Below are positions 33,423-44,707 of a DNA stretch of 64,000 nt, piece after piece (the stretch's first letter is position 1; every line of letters starts with the position of its first letter). The DNA is from Dermacentor variabilis. Its lineage: Eukaryota; Arthropoda; Arachnida; Ixodida; Ixodidae. A model generated the notes under the pieces. It was not told where the DNA came from and did no database searches. It was given only the letters and a program-made list of their open reading frames with translations. A program made the translations under genes and the position numbers. The stretch covers positions 35,899,115 through 35,963,114 of the forward strand of contig NC_134573.1 of NCBI RefSeq assembly GCF_050947875.1, written 5' to 3'.

Positions 33423-34270
33423 TTATGGCTACTATTCACGCCGCATACTCTGGACATAAATATTAGCAACAAAAAAAACAATTTGGGCCAATTGTTGCTA
33501 TTGGTTTTGCTGCGACACAGGTTCTAGAAGGAAATAGATTTCTAAGGAAAATAAAAGAGGACCGGAGAGAGGACAGGAAAATAATCCCATATTATCAGAC
33601 AAGTGTAATTTAAAATCAAATAAATATAGAATCAATGTTGGGCATGAGTATAAAGGTGTATGTGCGAGTCAACGACAATCCCGCCGCAACCAACACTGAC
33701 AGCTATGGCGTGGTAATGTTTCGTCACGTATGTTTTCAAGAACATGGAACGGTCACTCAATTTTGCCACCACTTAAACAGCCATCATGGCTACACAGGCA
33801 ACGCTGAGTTCCAATGTGACTTAACAGAACAGTTACCATTCTAATAATGTCGAGGCTCGACAACTCGCTGCTGAGCTCCTGACTACTGATCGCGTATTAT
33901 TTCGTGACGAGTGCAGTTCATAATGGCAACTGCTTACATGATGATATCAAAAATGTTGCGGCATTCTCATTCTTGCGTTCTTGCTTTTGCTGTTTAAAAT
34001 ATAGGGAATGGTATGCTTTGGCAAGCGGAAGTAGTTTATGAGTATCGGAGTGCCAAACAATAAACAAAGTGCATTTTCTTCCGTCTCAACAATCACAATC
34101 GAGAAAAAATTTGCCGTCGATTACGATACACTCTAATGTGAAATTTGAGCGCACCTCTATACGTGTTTTCATTTGGCGATATACTGGCTGGCGTGGGCAA
34201 TGTGTCTTGTTCGTTACAATAGTAAGCTGTTGGGTTAGTTGGTCTGACATAATTTGTGCATAATTTTTGC
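33423..34270. other. No recognisable gene
   Basis: AT-rich stretch with open frames below 90 codons and no domain or repeat that I can name. Confidence 0.45.
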
Positions 34271-34371
34271 AAAGGGGAGCGCAGAAGCGTTGCGGAAAAT
34301 ATATTTAGTCGCAAGTGAGCGTCTTTCCTGTCCACGTCACCTTTTTCCACAACGCTTCTGCGCTCCCCTTT
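34271..34371. repeat. Long near-perfect hairpin, 29-bp arms
   Basis: 34271-34299 and 34343-34371 are inverted copies with one mismatch in 29 (AAAGGGGAGCGCAGAAGCG and so on), around a 43-base loop. A transcript would fold into a stable stem of the size of a small-RNA precursor. The alternative is the terminus pair of a tiny foldback element. Confidence 0.9.
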
Positions 34372-34892
34372 TTAAAGATATGTCTCGTGCGGCACGTCGC
34401 AAACGGAGCGAAGTGTGGTGCGACTACCACGCTAATACAGATATAGCCAGAGACAGCGCGTAGTTTACGCGTGCGCGAAATTCACAACAGCTGCCGCAAA
34501 AAGACCTCCGCTAATGCAAAGCTTTGCCTTCATATAGCTAGTATCCTGGACGCGCTCGCTTCATCAGTGAACAGACGACGCGCGCTGCTCTGGCACCATT
34601 TCGTATATAGCCGTCGTCGCCGCAAAGCGGCACTACGCTTCTCTTCGCACGCTTTCGTCATACCCTCCTGCTCCAAGTTTCGCCTCATGGTTTCACTTTA
34701 GGTTCCTCCACCGCTTTGCTCGTCGCGCTGTCTCCGCTTTTCTCCCCCGACTGCTCATTCGCGTTCGCTCTTTCATCCTTCGCTCTACTGGTTCGCTCAG
34801 ACACTGAACGCAGGAACGGGCGCTTAAGAGCTGCGGTCTAATAGCACAGGTTCTTATACTTACATAAGCCCTGAGCCTTTCCCACGAGCAAG
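34372..34892. other. No clear gene; GC-rich, promoter-like
   Basis: CpG-rich sequence with many TCGC and CGC steps and overlapping short frames in both strands. It may be an interspersed repeat or a promoter upstream of the small frame at 34893. Nothing firmer can be said. Confidence 0.35.
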
Positions 34893-35040
34893 ATGGCGAA
34901 TATGTCCACGACAATGTGCACCGGCGCCAGCAGCGAGGTCGCAAATGCCTCTGGGGGTTCCGGTAGCGGCCCAGATCCGACACACTGGCCAGGTGACGAC
35001 ATCACTTTGATGCACCGAAGATCGCTGTCGGGACGGACAC
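34893..35040 (+). other. Small open frame, possible first exon (weak)
   Basis: CAAGATGG places an ATG at 34893 in a fair initiation context. The frame reads MANMSTTMCTGASSEVANAS, GGSGSGPDPTHWPGDD and ITLMHRRSLSGRTL before running into a TE 3' end at 35041. The low-complexity Ser/Gly composition and lack of homologues known to me leave it unproven. Confidence 0.22.
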
Positions 35041-35112
35041 TGAGGTCTTGTCTTGTCTTGTGTCCCAGACAGTGGCGCATACCCACTATGGGGGATTGGC
35101 CAAGAAGCAGGC
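35041..35112 (-). mobile_element. 3' terminal fragment of an unnamed retroelement, (ACAAG)n tail
   Basis: On the minus strand, GCCAATCCCCCATAGTGGGT, ATGCGCCACTGTCTGGGAC and an (ACAAG)n tail. A second copy lies in the LTR at 54179-54240 and a third, diverged, at 35243-35300. The tail of short tandem repeats suggests a LINE or SINE 3' end. Confidence 0.6.
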
Positions 35113-35242
35113 GGTTTTTCGTATGCTTAGCAGTAAAGCCAAACTGTATTTAAATTGTGGAGCGTGAGACTAGAACTGTAATTTAGACGTGTGATGAAAA
35201 TATTGTGAAGAATTTGAGGTGTCACCGAATGAAGAAGGAGAA

Positions 35243-35300
35243 GATGATGATGCTGATGATGCCCTTGATGTGTTTGGCACATACCCGCTCACGGGTATTG
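35243..35300 (-). mobile_element. Second diverged copy of the same 3' end
   Basis: Minus strand: GCCAATACCCGTGAGCGGGT, ATGTGCCAAACACATC, then a (CATCAG/CATCAT)n tail. Same order of blocks as 35041-35112 with a different tail repeat. Confidence 0.55.
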
Positions 35301-35479
35301 GCGAAGAGTCGGGCAGACTTTACATGTGTTCACGTAATAAATTTATAAATGTACAATTTCGATCTTTAACTTAAAGCGAGGAAAGTTCAAAGCGATTCAG
35401 TCGACAGTCATTCAAACAAAAAGAAAAAAAAGTTAATATAATATAAATGAGGCAGTACAGGAAGAATGAAATGAATAAT

Positions 35480-36802
35480 ACGGTCAACAGTGAAATCGGT
35501 TTGATTCAATAATGAATTTTTCTAATGCGATGCATACATTGCTGTGGGGGTGCGCAAGCAGAAATGCTTTGAAAGACAACAGTACCGAGGTTTTCAATGG
35601 CGGGTCGAACTGTGGCACTTTAATTTTCAATGTCATTTTTCTCAGGGAGGAGGAACGCCGGCATTCCACTAGGTGGTGTTCAATCGTTTCTAAAGACTTT
35701 CTAATGAGAAAAATGGCAGAAAGGGGAAATTGCCAGACCAGATTGGTGCATGTATAAATTTATGGTTGGGACTCGACAACGGTGTCTCGTTAATGTGACT
35801 TCCGTCTGTGTGGTTTTGCAAAATTTCCTGCTCCAAGGAACTTGTAAGGGGTGTCGTTCCAAGGATGATGTTTGATTTGATTCTGATGTTAAAAGGGTGT
35901 ATCTTCTAAACCTGACACACGTGACAAAACCCGTCATAGGAAGACGGGTAAGCACAGGGCCGCTGATAGAAGCCTTGGCCAAGCTGCCTGCTGCTTTATT
36001 CATAAATATGCCTTTGTGCCCAGGTATCCATATTCATCGTAAACTGCACAAATGACTTGGAGCCAATGAGCACAAGGTTTCAGTATGTGCGACTTGCCAG
36101 GAGCAGTAACTGAGGTGGCCAGCGATAAAGAGCCCGTGATTATTACCGCGGTTGTCCTGGAAATTTCGAGCTTACGAAAAGCTAGGACAACAGATGGGAA
36201 TTCTGCTAGGAATATTGTAGTGAAGTCGGGAAGCCGAATAGAGAAATACCAATCCAATGCTGATGAAAAAATTCCAACACCGGCCTTCGCACTCTGCGAA
36301 GCATCTGTTGCTATAGTTACGTTTGTGTGGAGCTGATTCAAGTGATCATGGGGTAAGCCGTTAAGAATACGGGAGGGAAGCTGCTTTGCCTTGTTTGGGT
36401 AGATGTCATCATAAGTAATAACCAATAAATTTGAGATACTGTTTACCATGATTACATGATTTATATGCACATCTAACGGACTGCATAACGACTGTGTTAT
36501 AATCACTTGTGGTGTGTGAAACCGAAGCCATGTGACTCCAAAGAGTTGGGCTCGTTGATTGATTAAAATTGAATGGGACCTTCTTTGTGGCGATTCGTAG
36601 AGCTTTATGAATGCTTGAACCATGACTATTATGAATCTCATTTCAAGGGAAGGTAATCGTGATTCCTTGTGGAGCACATCGTTTGCTACCAACTTTGGCA
36701 GCCCCAGATATAAGCGAAGCTCTTCCCGTTCCAGCAAAACTAGCGGACGTAGCTCGTAAGCGGAGGAGCCAGAGAATAAAACACAGCCGAACTCTAGTAA
36801 GG
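35480..36802 (-). mobile_element. LINE L9: RT thumb, RNase H and C-terminus
   Basis: Minus-strand frame of 306 codons (36920-36000), with real LINE sequence from about 36800: LLEFGCVLFSGSSAYELRPL, LREELRLYLGLPKL-like thumb, then RNase H with ATDASQSAKAGVGIF (D), AEFPSVVLAF (E) and VIITGSLSLATS where the third Asp is Gly. After the frame ends, YDEYGYLGTKAYL and NKAAGSLAKASISG follow near 36000, a degenerate fourth block with Asp lost, then ESLETIEHHLVECRR near 35680, part of the zinc motif. Lesions at catalytic residues show it is dead. The 5' end is at the TAGTA microsatellite. Confidence 0.82.
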
Positions 36803-36831
36803 GTATAGTGTAGTATAGTATAGTATAGTAG
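36803..36831. repeat. (TATAG)n microsatellite
   Basis: About five units of TATAG at the 5' border of LINE L9; it makes the YYTILYYTI run in the overlapping frame, which is therefore not protein-coding there. Confidence 0.9.
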
Positions 36832-36989
36832 GAAGGGGTGCTCTTGTTTTTGTCGTCTTCTGCCTTCTCTTTCCCTTGTACCCACGAGGGCAGAGTGGTC
36901 ATGGTTTGCAGTGGAAACATATGAAATTCTTGCTTGATGTTAACTCATGGATCAGTATGACATATATTTAATTAACTGTGATAATTATT

Positions 36990-39757
36990 TATTAAAGGGA
37001 AGCTTTCTTCGCCTCTTCCATCTACTTTCCCATTGCTGCTCCTGCTCTCTTGCACACTGCATCGGGGGTGGTGGTTCAGAGCGTGTGCTGCTCCTCGAAC
37101 GATATACCAACCCATTCACGACTGACTTTCCCGTCATCTAGTGATCACCGTCTGGACGCGCCTTTTACTATGCACGAGCTCGACGCTGCGATATCTTCTT
37201 CCCGCCGATCAACTTGTCCAGGACCAGACGGAATTACATACTCCGCGATTTGTCATCTTGGAGTAGAAGCTCGAGAAATTCTCCTGGCGCTCTACAATTC
37301 TACGTGGGACACAGCAACTGTGCCTAATCACTGGAAGTGCAGTCGTCTTGTGGCTTTGCTAAAACCTGGGAAATGCCCGCATGATCTCTCACATTATCGG
37401 CCAATAGCCTTGGCAAGCTGTGTCGGTAAAGTGATGGAGCGGATGGTACTGAGCAGACTGGAATGGCTACTCGAGAAAAGTGGTGGACTTCCTGATTTCA
37501 TCAATGGATTCAGAAGAAGCCGATCATCCATTGACGGTGTGATCGACCTAGTATCTTCTGTTCAACAGGAAAAGAGACGCCGTCGTCTGGTATGCGCAAT
37601 ATTTCTGGACATCAAAAGTGCCTACGACAACGTCTTCCACCATTCGATTCTTCAGGCGCTTGAGGATATTGGTGTTGGTGGCCGGATGTATGCAAGGCTG
37701 CAGAGTTACCTCAGTGGCCGCACCATTTTCATGTCCACTTCGGATGGCGAGACTGATAGACATGAAGTTCGCAGGGGTGTTCCGCAGGGTGGTGTCCTTA
37801 GCCCAGTATTGTTCAATATGATACTGGTGGGCCTTGCAGACGAGCTACCTGATACAGCGCGTATCAGTACGTACGCGGATGATATCTGTATTTGGTCATC
37901 CGGGGTCACACGTCCACAAGTGCGTGCAAGGCTTCAACGTGCGGTTACCATAACGGCGAAGTACTTGCGCCGTAGAGGCCTGCAACTCTCAGCAACTAAG
38001 TGTGCAGTCATGGCATTTACGCGCAAATCGATGTCAAATTATCCAATCTTTGTCGACGGAACGGCGCTTCCTTTAGTCACCCACCACAGATTTCTTGGCG
38101 TGATAATAGACCGCAGTCTTTCTTGGACCAAACATGTTACTGCGCTTAGGGCTAAACTGACTAACTTCATACACGTTCTTCGTGTAATATCAGGTCTGAG
38201 ATGGGGCCCCTCTGTGCGAAGTTTGCTCCAAGTGTACCAGGCACTTTTTGTGGGCTACATACGCTACAGCATGCCTGTGTTATCTAACATGGGGTCATCT
38301 TGTATACGCACGCTGGAGAGCCTTCAGGCTCAAGCACTACGGATATGTCTTGGCTTGCCACGCTGCACGTCCACTAAGGGCACAATGGCGGAAGCACGGG
38401 CTTGTCCTATCGACATATACAGGTCTTGTGAACCTGTGCGAACCTATCTTCGCCTGCTAACCAGACACTCACACCATCCACTGTCAACGCTTCCAAGCAT
38501 CAACCTTGACTGTGCTTTTTCTAAAGCTATTGCATGTCACGCAAGCATTGTACCTGCAAGATTCCAGGCAACCGACATCCCCGCGACACCTCCATGGACA
38601 TTGCCAAGACCACTAGTGAGGCTTCAGATACCCGGAATTAGGAAGAAATCTCACGTTTCCTCCATTGGCTTGAAGCAGCTCACCCTGTCCCATATTTTTA
38701 CTTTATATAGTGGGACTGTACAAGTATATACCGATGGTTCGGTCACGCCATCTGCCACAACGGCCGCATTTGTCATCCCACAACTTGGAATTACTCAACG
38801 ATTTCGATTAGACCACAAATCGACATCTACGGCTGCGGAACTTGCAGGAATACGGGAGGCTGTCCGTTTTATGAGAACGCAGACACCCCATAAATGGACA
38901 ATATTGTGCGATGCCAAATCAGCGCTACAGGCGCTAAAATACTTTTTAAACAAAGGACCATACTATCTGCTCGTGCTGGAAATCGTCGAACTTTATCACA
39001 GTGCCGAGTTAAGTGGCCACGTGATCACCTTTCAATGGGTGCCTAGCCATTGTGGTGTTTTTGGTAATGAACTCGCTGACAGTGAGGCAAGATCGGCCTC
39101 CTCTTCCTCTGATGAAGTACGGATTGCCTACTCGCGACCTGACACCAACTCCATGATCAAGGCACTCATGCAGGACCTTACAAAGGCTTACAGAGCCCAC
39201 TCTGATAACATTCACAGACGTCTACATATGATTGACCCAGACGGTAAATTCTGTTTGCCCCCGAAGCTTACACGGAGCAAAACATCATTGCTACACAGGA
39301 TTCGGCTCGGCGTTGCTTTCACCCGTCGCTACGCACACCTCATCGGCCAATCGAACAGCCCTGATTGTGTACACTGCCAGATGCCCGAAACACTGCAACA
39401 CGTACTGTGCGACTGCCCAGCATATATGCTGGAGCGAAGGACGTTAGACAGTTTCTTAGCCAGCGTTGGCAGGCAACTACTGTCGGAGGAAGCTATCCTC
39501 GGCCCATGGCCTGACACTGCAATTTCAATGCGTGCAACAAAAGTATTGTTAGAGTTTCTGCAGGACACCAAGCTCGACGAGCGGCTCTAGCGAGGCAACT
39601 GTCTCATGTACATAAGCACTCACCACTTCTCTTATCATCATCATCCATTCCAATACTTTCACTCCCCTTCCCTCTTCCCCAGTGCAGAGTAGCAGACTAG
39701 AGCGCACTAGCTCAGGTCGACCTCTCTGTCTTTCCTATCAATAAATTCTATTCATAC
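36990..39757 (+). mobile_element. I-superfamily LINE L6, 5'-truncated, RT-RNase H intact
   Basis: The element lacks ORF1 and endonuclease. Its first readable residues (RYTNPFTTDFP near 37105) are in another frame from the main RT frame, then it runs without a break to 39590. The 3' UTR is 165 bp and has CAATAAATTC at about 39740. A second copy of the same family, with ORF1 and endonuclease, follows head to tail at 39765. It is the least damaged LINE in the window. Confidence 0.88.
37050..39590 (+). CDS. LINE reverse transcriptase-RNase H, unbroken 846 codons
   Basis: Would copy LINE RNA into DNA at a nicked target. The first in-frame ATG is 37170; since the element is truncated, upstream codons are kept in the count from 37050. 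RT: STCPGPDGITYSAICHLG (54-71), LLKPGKCPHDLSHYRPIALA, IFLDIKSAYDNV, RRGVPQGGVLSPVLFN, and YADD at residues 275-278 (37872-37883), intact. RNase H has all four acidic residues: D562 (YTDGS), E597 (AAELAG), D621 (LCDAKSA) and D677 (NELADSEA). A C-terminal zinc motif has C773, C776, H784, C789. No stop or frameshift in 2.5 kb points to recent insertion. Without an endonuclease it cannot move on its own. Confidence 0.92.
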   Translation: MHTASGVVVQSVCCSSNDIPTHSRLTFPSSSDHRLDAPFTMHELDAAISSSRRSTCPGPDGITYSAICHLGVEAREILLALYNSTWDTATVPNHWKCSRLVALLKPGKCPHDLSHYRPIALASCVGKVMERMVLSRLEWLLEKSGGLPDFINGFRRSRSSIDGVIDLVSSVQQEKRRRRLVCAIFLDIKSAYDNVFHHSILQALEDIGVGGRMYARLQSYLSGRTIFMSTSDGETDRHEVRRGVPQGGVLSPVLFNMILVGLADELPDTARISTYADDICIWSSGVTRPQVRARLQRAVTITAKYLRRRGLQLSATKCAVMAFTRKSMSNYPIFVDGTALPLVTHHRFLGVIIDRSLSWTKHVTALRAKLTNFIHVLRVISGLRWGPSVRSLLQVYQALFVGYIRYSMPVLSNMGSSCIRTLESLQAQALRICLGLPRCTSTKGTMAEARACPIDIYRSCEPVRTYLRLLTRHSHHPLSTLPSINLDCAFSKAIACHASIVPARFQATDIPATPPWTLPRPLVRLQIPGIRKKSHVSSIGLKQLTLSHIFTLYSGTVQVYTDGSVTPSATTAAFVIPQLGITQRFRLDHKSTSTAAELAGIREAVRFMRTQTPHKWTILCDAKSALQALKYFLNKGPYYLLVLEIVELYHSAELSGHVITFQWVPSHCGVFGNELADSEARSASSSSDEVRIAYSRPDTNSMIKALMQDLTKAYRAHSDNIHRRLHMIDPDGKFCLPPKLTRSKTSLLHRIRLGVAFTRRYAHLIGQSNSPDCVHCQMPETLQHVLCDCPAYMLERRTLDSFLASVGRQLLSEEAILGPWPDTAISMRATKVLLEFLQDTKLDERL

Positions 39758-39764
39758 ATGACAG

Positions 39765-42700
39765 GTGTGAGGCCGAGAGGAAAGGCGACACGTGAAACTC
39801 ACTTGGACACCACCGCGTCGAAGCGCACTATGCCCTCTGTAGCTCCCTCGGCGTTTCCACATTAGCCTCTTGACAGCAATAATTATCCGTGACCCCCCTA
39901 CACATTTGGACGAGGACGAAGCTATTCAGTGCTAGAACGCATCTGTCCCAGCTAGCCAGTTTTCGTCAAATTTTCATCAGTCTCTGGGGCGCTTTTCATG
40001 TCCTTGTTTGACGCAGTGCACGCGCATGTTCCGCAGGCTCACGCGGCTAGAAGTGTGCGGCCGCAAGTTCTTCTATGATTCAAGGCGCCTGATCAACCAC
40101 CAGCGAAAGCTCGAAGAAAAGCTCCTACTCTCGTGGTCATGAATGCAGACTATTGCCCGCCCATCTGGCCAGAGCTTTACATTGACAAGCTCCTCAAGGA
40201 AACGAGGCACCTTGTCAAGCACTGGCGAAGATACAGAAGCCTACTCAATCACAGGCGACGACTCATCGGATGGCTGCTTCGTGTCGGTGAAGAGGCGAAG
40301 GGCTAAAAGAGGGCTCAACAAAGGCGTTATCACCAGCGAATACGTCAACCATGCAGGCAAGCAGTGAAAACTGGCCCCACATCTTCCTTTTCATGCCAGT
40401 GGATTCTTGGTTCAGCCTTCGAATATTGAAGAGAGGCAAGCTTTCTCTGTTTTTCATGGGGGAATGGCGCCAAATGAAATCAAGGAAGTGCGGCTGAACA
40501 CACGAAAAAATGTTCTAGCCGCCGACACAACTCGTGCAACCAAGCTGGAGAAGATATAACAGGAAACATATTTGGGCAACACAAAGGCACGACAGGTCAT
40601 ACCTATGGACGGGGCTTGCACTGCAGCTGCAATCTGCGCTATTGACTTGGCAATTTCAAACATGAACCAGCCAATGTTGATAAAACCGGCATACGAAGGA
40701 GTGGTCGTCCCGTATATATGCCACCTCATAAACATCCTTTGCGTGAAGATAGTGTTCAAGGGTGATTACCTCCATTCACACGTAAAGGTCGGTCATTTCC
40801 GACGTGTAGTACGGCTGTTTGACCCAAAGCCGCTCTAATTCCAAAAGCGCTTCAAGATCGGGCTTGTTAAGGGCGTCTGCACAAACTCCGTAATGTGCCC
40901 CCGGTACGCGGAGTTGCACATGGTAGAGGTCTACCGTGCAACAAACTTCAGGTGTGGCAGCTGTGAAGGCACGCATAGCGCGACATTTAAAGAATGGCCA
41001 ATAGTCAAGAGTTGAAAATTTTGAAGCAAATGGTCAGGGATAACTCAGTGCACAGAGGAGCCTCAGATAAGATCCGGTGTCGACGTTGTCATCAACGGAA
41101 ACGCTCAAGACCGGAGGTAGTTTAGTTTAAGCACCGCTTGCGCCAATGCCATCGTCAGATAGAGCGCCCGAAAGCACAAGAAGGCCACAAACGGAAAAAG
41201 CTCGCCCCCCGTGGAAGAGTGGCCGGTGCTCGCAAGCTCTCAGTCTTCTAAAGAGCCCCCATGCTTGGTGCTTCCATAGAAGCCACTGCTGTTGGCGAGG
41301 CTTCAACAATGAGCTGCCAAATGATTCCGGTACTTCGATCCATTGTGAATGTCATCAGGGCTGTACTGACAAGCATTGACAACCCATCTGCACGAATTGG
41401 GCTACAAGTGCTGGACTCGCTAAGCCCCGTCCTAGCAAGCCTTGAGTAAAGCCATGGCTGACAATCACTAGTCATTTCGTAAAGAGGTCAGAGAAGCGTC
41501 AATCCTTCAGTAGAACTCGAGGGGTCTAAGATCTCGCATCACCGATTTTCTTCAGTTTGTTGTCACTAACCGATTTTCAATCGTTGTCATCGGTCAACCA
41601 AGATTATCACATCCAATAAGGCTATCCGTCTACGAGACAATATTTTAATCAAGCGATAGCAAAAGTAGCAAGGTCGTGGTATTTGCTAGCCGTGAACTCA
41701 CTTACGTCGTCCAACCTGTGTAGCCTCATGACGACAAGTATGTGTGTATGACTGTTAAAAATAGAAAATTCACCTTAGCACCCTTGGGAGTGTATCTGTC
41801 CCCATCAAGTCCATTTGACACCAAAAAACTAGAAGACATCTTAAAAGCAAAACCTGGTCCTTGATTTATCACCTTCAACGCACACAATACCATTTGGGCA
41901 ACCTCCAAAGTTAATGTGACAGGACGACGAAAATCTTCATTGGTTTCCAAACAATGGTCCCTAACTGTTGAATGCCGCGAGTCCAACGTTTCTGCGGGGC
42001 ATATTGTACAGCAACTGCCTGATTTGACTTTCATCTCCCGCCGCTTCGCTTACATGCTAAGCGGTTTTTGGACCTTGAAACGCATGGAAGCTACCACATG
42101 TCTACTTACCTCAAGCTCAAGGGGATGTCTAGCACGCATACGTCCACCACGATACAAAGAATAGATTGGACTAGTAATATAATTGTAGATTGAGGACGTT
42201 TTTAACAAAGGCCTCTCTTGTGAACGTCAACGAGCTAACAAGAAAACGGCACAGACGGCCACGCGTGCACTCGCGTGTTCTCCACGGTGCTCTGAATTCG
42301 ACCTGCAATTGGAGCGGCTTCGTGGGATTCGCCATCGTGATGAAAGAAGATACCGATGCACTGAGTCAATTCAGAATCTAAGGAGAGCCCGGTGACTGCA
42401 AAAGAAGGTACACCACCGCGTTGATAACCTAGAGGAACAGCGGTGGTCGACATTTTCTGCGTCACTAGACCCCTGCAAACCGCTATATCAAATATGGAGA
42501 ACTGTGCGAGGTCTACGTTCTGTTCCGGAACAGCGCTTTCCGTTTAAGGTCCTAGCAGTGTTCCAGCGCCGACAAGACATTTTGGTGGCGGAAGACTTCT
42601 ATGCTATGAATGCGGGTCAGTCAACTTGCACAGCTAGGTCCGCTTACACTGAACCATATTGCATACTCACGAAATTCACGCATGGATCTGCCTTTCACAA

Positions 42701-43805
42701 CGCAAGAGCTTGACGCGGCGCTCTCCCTATGTAATTGGTCGTCGTCGCCTCGTCGGGACGACATACCTTACCGTATACTATGTCACCTTGGCGAATGGGC
42801 ATGAAGTGCGCTCCGTAATATATCTAACGAGCCCTGGCAGGATGGCAAGTTTCCTCAATATCAGAAGATCAGCCGCCTCGTGCCGCCTCTTAAGCTTGCC
42901 AAGTCTCCCTTAGAGATTACTTCATGCCGACGAATTGCTCTGGCGAGTTGCATTGGGAATGTAATGGAGCCAATTATCCTCGCCAGACTTGACTGGTACT
43001 TCGAACACCACAAAACCAAGCCAGACGCCACAGCTGGCTTGCGACGCCACTGATGTTCTATCGATGACGTTATCGATCTGGTAACCTATGTCCAACATCC
43101 AAAGACGTGTCAGAGACTACCTGTCACAATGTTCTTAGATATAAACGGAGCTTATGACAACGTTCGTCATGATGCCGTACTTTAGGCATTGGAATCGGTG
43201 GGACTAGGCAAGAATTATACCGTTTGACACGCAGTTATTTACATAGACTGACTATCTGTTCACACTGAAGCTGGCCCAACCTCTCAATATTACGCGCACC
43301 ATGGAGTTGCGCAAAGCTGTGTCTTGAGTCCCATGCTGTTCAACCTTGTACTCACTGGTCTTGTGGAACGACTGCCGAACCCGGTCAAAATATCAATGTA
43401 TGCCTACGACATGAGCGTCTGGGCATCTGGTGTGACACGGCCGCCGGTACACGCGAGGCAGCTGCGACGATATCATCGACGTACATAACTGAACAAGCCC
43501 TCAAGATCTCGCCAGAAAAATGCGCTTTGGTCGCATTTAGACGATAGCCAAGGAGATCATACGATGTCTCTATCGAAGACCAAAGCACACCTTATGTCAG
43601 GACGCACCGATTCTTAGGCGTAATCATCGATCGTGACCTCCGCAGGAGTGCTCATGTGGCTTATCTAAAGAAGCGCCTGACGGATGTTTCTAATGTGTTC
43701 CTGTTTCTGGGAGGAAAAGCCTGGGGTACGTCAGTACATGCAATGATGCAACTATACACGACGGTCTTTTTCGGTTATTTGCGATACAGCGTGCCTGTGC
43801 TCACC
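39765..43805 (+). mobile_element. LINE L6b, 5' two thirds: ORF1, endonuclease, start of RT
   Basis: Heavily decayed copy of the L6 family. ORF1 traces: GDDSSDGCFVSVKRRRAKRG near 40235 and a zinc-knuckle-like FRCGSCEGTHSATFKEWP near 40950 with the last Cys replaced. Endonuclease: NSRGLRSRITDFLQFVV near 41515, VYLSPSSPFDTKKLEDIL near 41790, ITFNAHNTIWATSK near 41870 (GDFNAH lost), LTFISRRFAYML near 42025. Linker: PLYQIWRTVRGLRSVPEQRF near 42480. RT: DLPFTTQELDAAL near 42685, FLDINGAYDN near 43135, LGVIIDRDL near 43615, and GYLRYSVPVLT up to 43803, where the RTE begins. Stops are dense. Confidence 0.74.
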
Positions 43806-44308
43806 AGGTCATGAGCAGCAAGTTGTCATTATCCCTCAAGAGAAAAGTGTATAACAGCTGTGTCTGGCCAGTGCTCACGTACGGGACAAAAACCTGGAGG
43901 CTTACGAAAGGGGTTCTACTTAAATTGAGGACGACGCAACGAGCTATGGAAAGAATGATGGGTGCGACGTTAAGTGATAGGAAAAGAGCAGATTGAGTGA
44001 GGGAGTTAAAACGAGTTAATGACATCTTAGTTGAAATCAAGAAAAAGAAATGGGCATGGGCAGGACATATAATGCGTAGGGAAGATAACCGATGGTCATT
44101 AAGGGTTACGGATTGGATTCCAAGGAAAGGGAAAGGCAGCAGGGGGCGGCAGAGAGTTGCGTGTGCGGATGAAATTAAGACGTTTGCAGGGACAACACGG
44201 CCACAATTAGCAGATGAGCGGGGTAGTTGGAGAAGTATGGGAGAGGCCTTTGCCCTGCAGTGGATGTAACCAGGCTGCTGCTGTTGCTGCTGCTGCTGAT
44301 GATGATGA
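43806..44308 (+). mobile_element. RTE LINE, 5'-truncated copy (R5)
   Basis: C-terminal RTE fragment: LSLKRKVYNSCVWPVLTYG, LLKLRTTQRAMERMMGATL, then after one stop (44000) VNDILVEIKKKKWAWAGHIM, RREDNRWSLRVTDWIP and GSWRSMGEAFALQWM. The tail is (GCT)n then (GAT)n. No clear target duplication: its left neighbour is LINE L6b and its right neighbour is a Gypsy gag fragment, so the site has been rearranged or the copy joins two older elements. Confidence 0.92.
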
Positions 44309-44572
44309 CCCTTTGATAATACTTCAGCCAATCGTCGACATCCTCATCAGCTTTTCTGGAAAAGGTACGCGGTTCTTTCTGAGGGATCCAGCAGATGACT
44401 TGCCTTTTGCGCTCACTGTCATCTTGAATGCTTCTGTCATGGCTGCCGCCAGCTGCTTGAGGTTCATTCATGTCCGTGTCTTCAGTCGGTAGTCCAAGCA
44501 AACGCCGGCTTCGTTGGAGGATGTGTAGAAGAAGGTTGTCCAGAGCGATTACCCAGCACCGTCGACCAAAGT
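44309..44572 (-). mobile_element. Gypsy C: leader and start of gag (minus strand)
   Basis: Minus frame 44501 downward: RQVICWIPQKEPRTFSRKAD and EDVDDWLKYYQR, the N-terminal Gag pattern REPRTFSG..DEDVxDWLxxYxR of tick Gypsy elements. It is cut by the RTE tail at 44308. The LTR at 44573-44707 lies just upstream in the same orientation. Confidence 0.6.
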
Positions 44573-44707
44573 TGTTACGGATAAGATAGATTCATTTACA
44601 AAATGATCGAGGGGGCATAGAGACGAGATCGCTGGTAGTCGGGCCCTTTTTACACCGCGCGCAGTTTTTCCATCTCCTCTTCTGCCGCTCCGCCGCGCAG
44701 CGTAACA
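44573..44707 (-). mobile_element. Gypsy C 5' LTR (135 bp)
   Basis: On the minus strand begins TGTTACG and ends CGTAACA, perfect inverted LTR termini. It is followed immediately by leader sequence containing ACTTTGGTCGACGG, a possible primer-binding site, and then the gag start. No second LTR was found. Confidence 0.65.

Noticed and set aside
36803..36920. N-terminal part of the 306-codon frame at 36000-36920
   Set aside because: The first 35-40 residues come from a TATAG microsatellite and flank; LINE homology starts near 36800.
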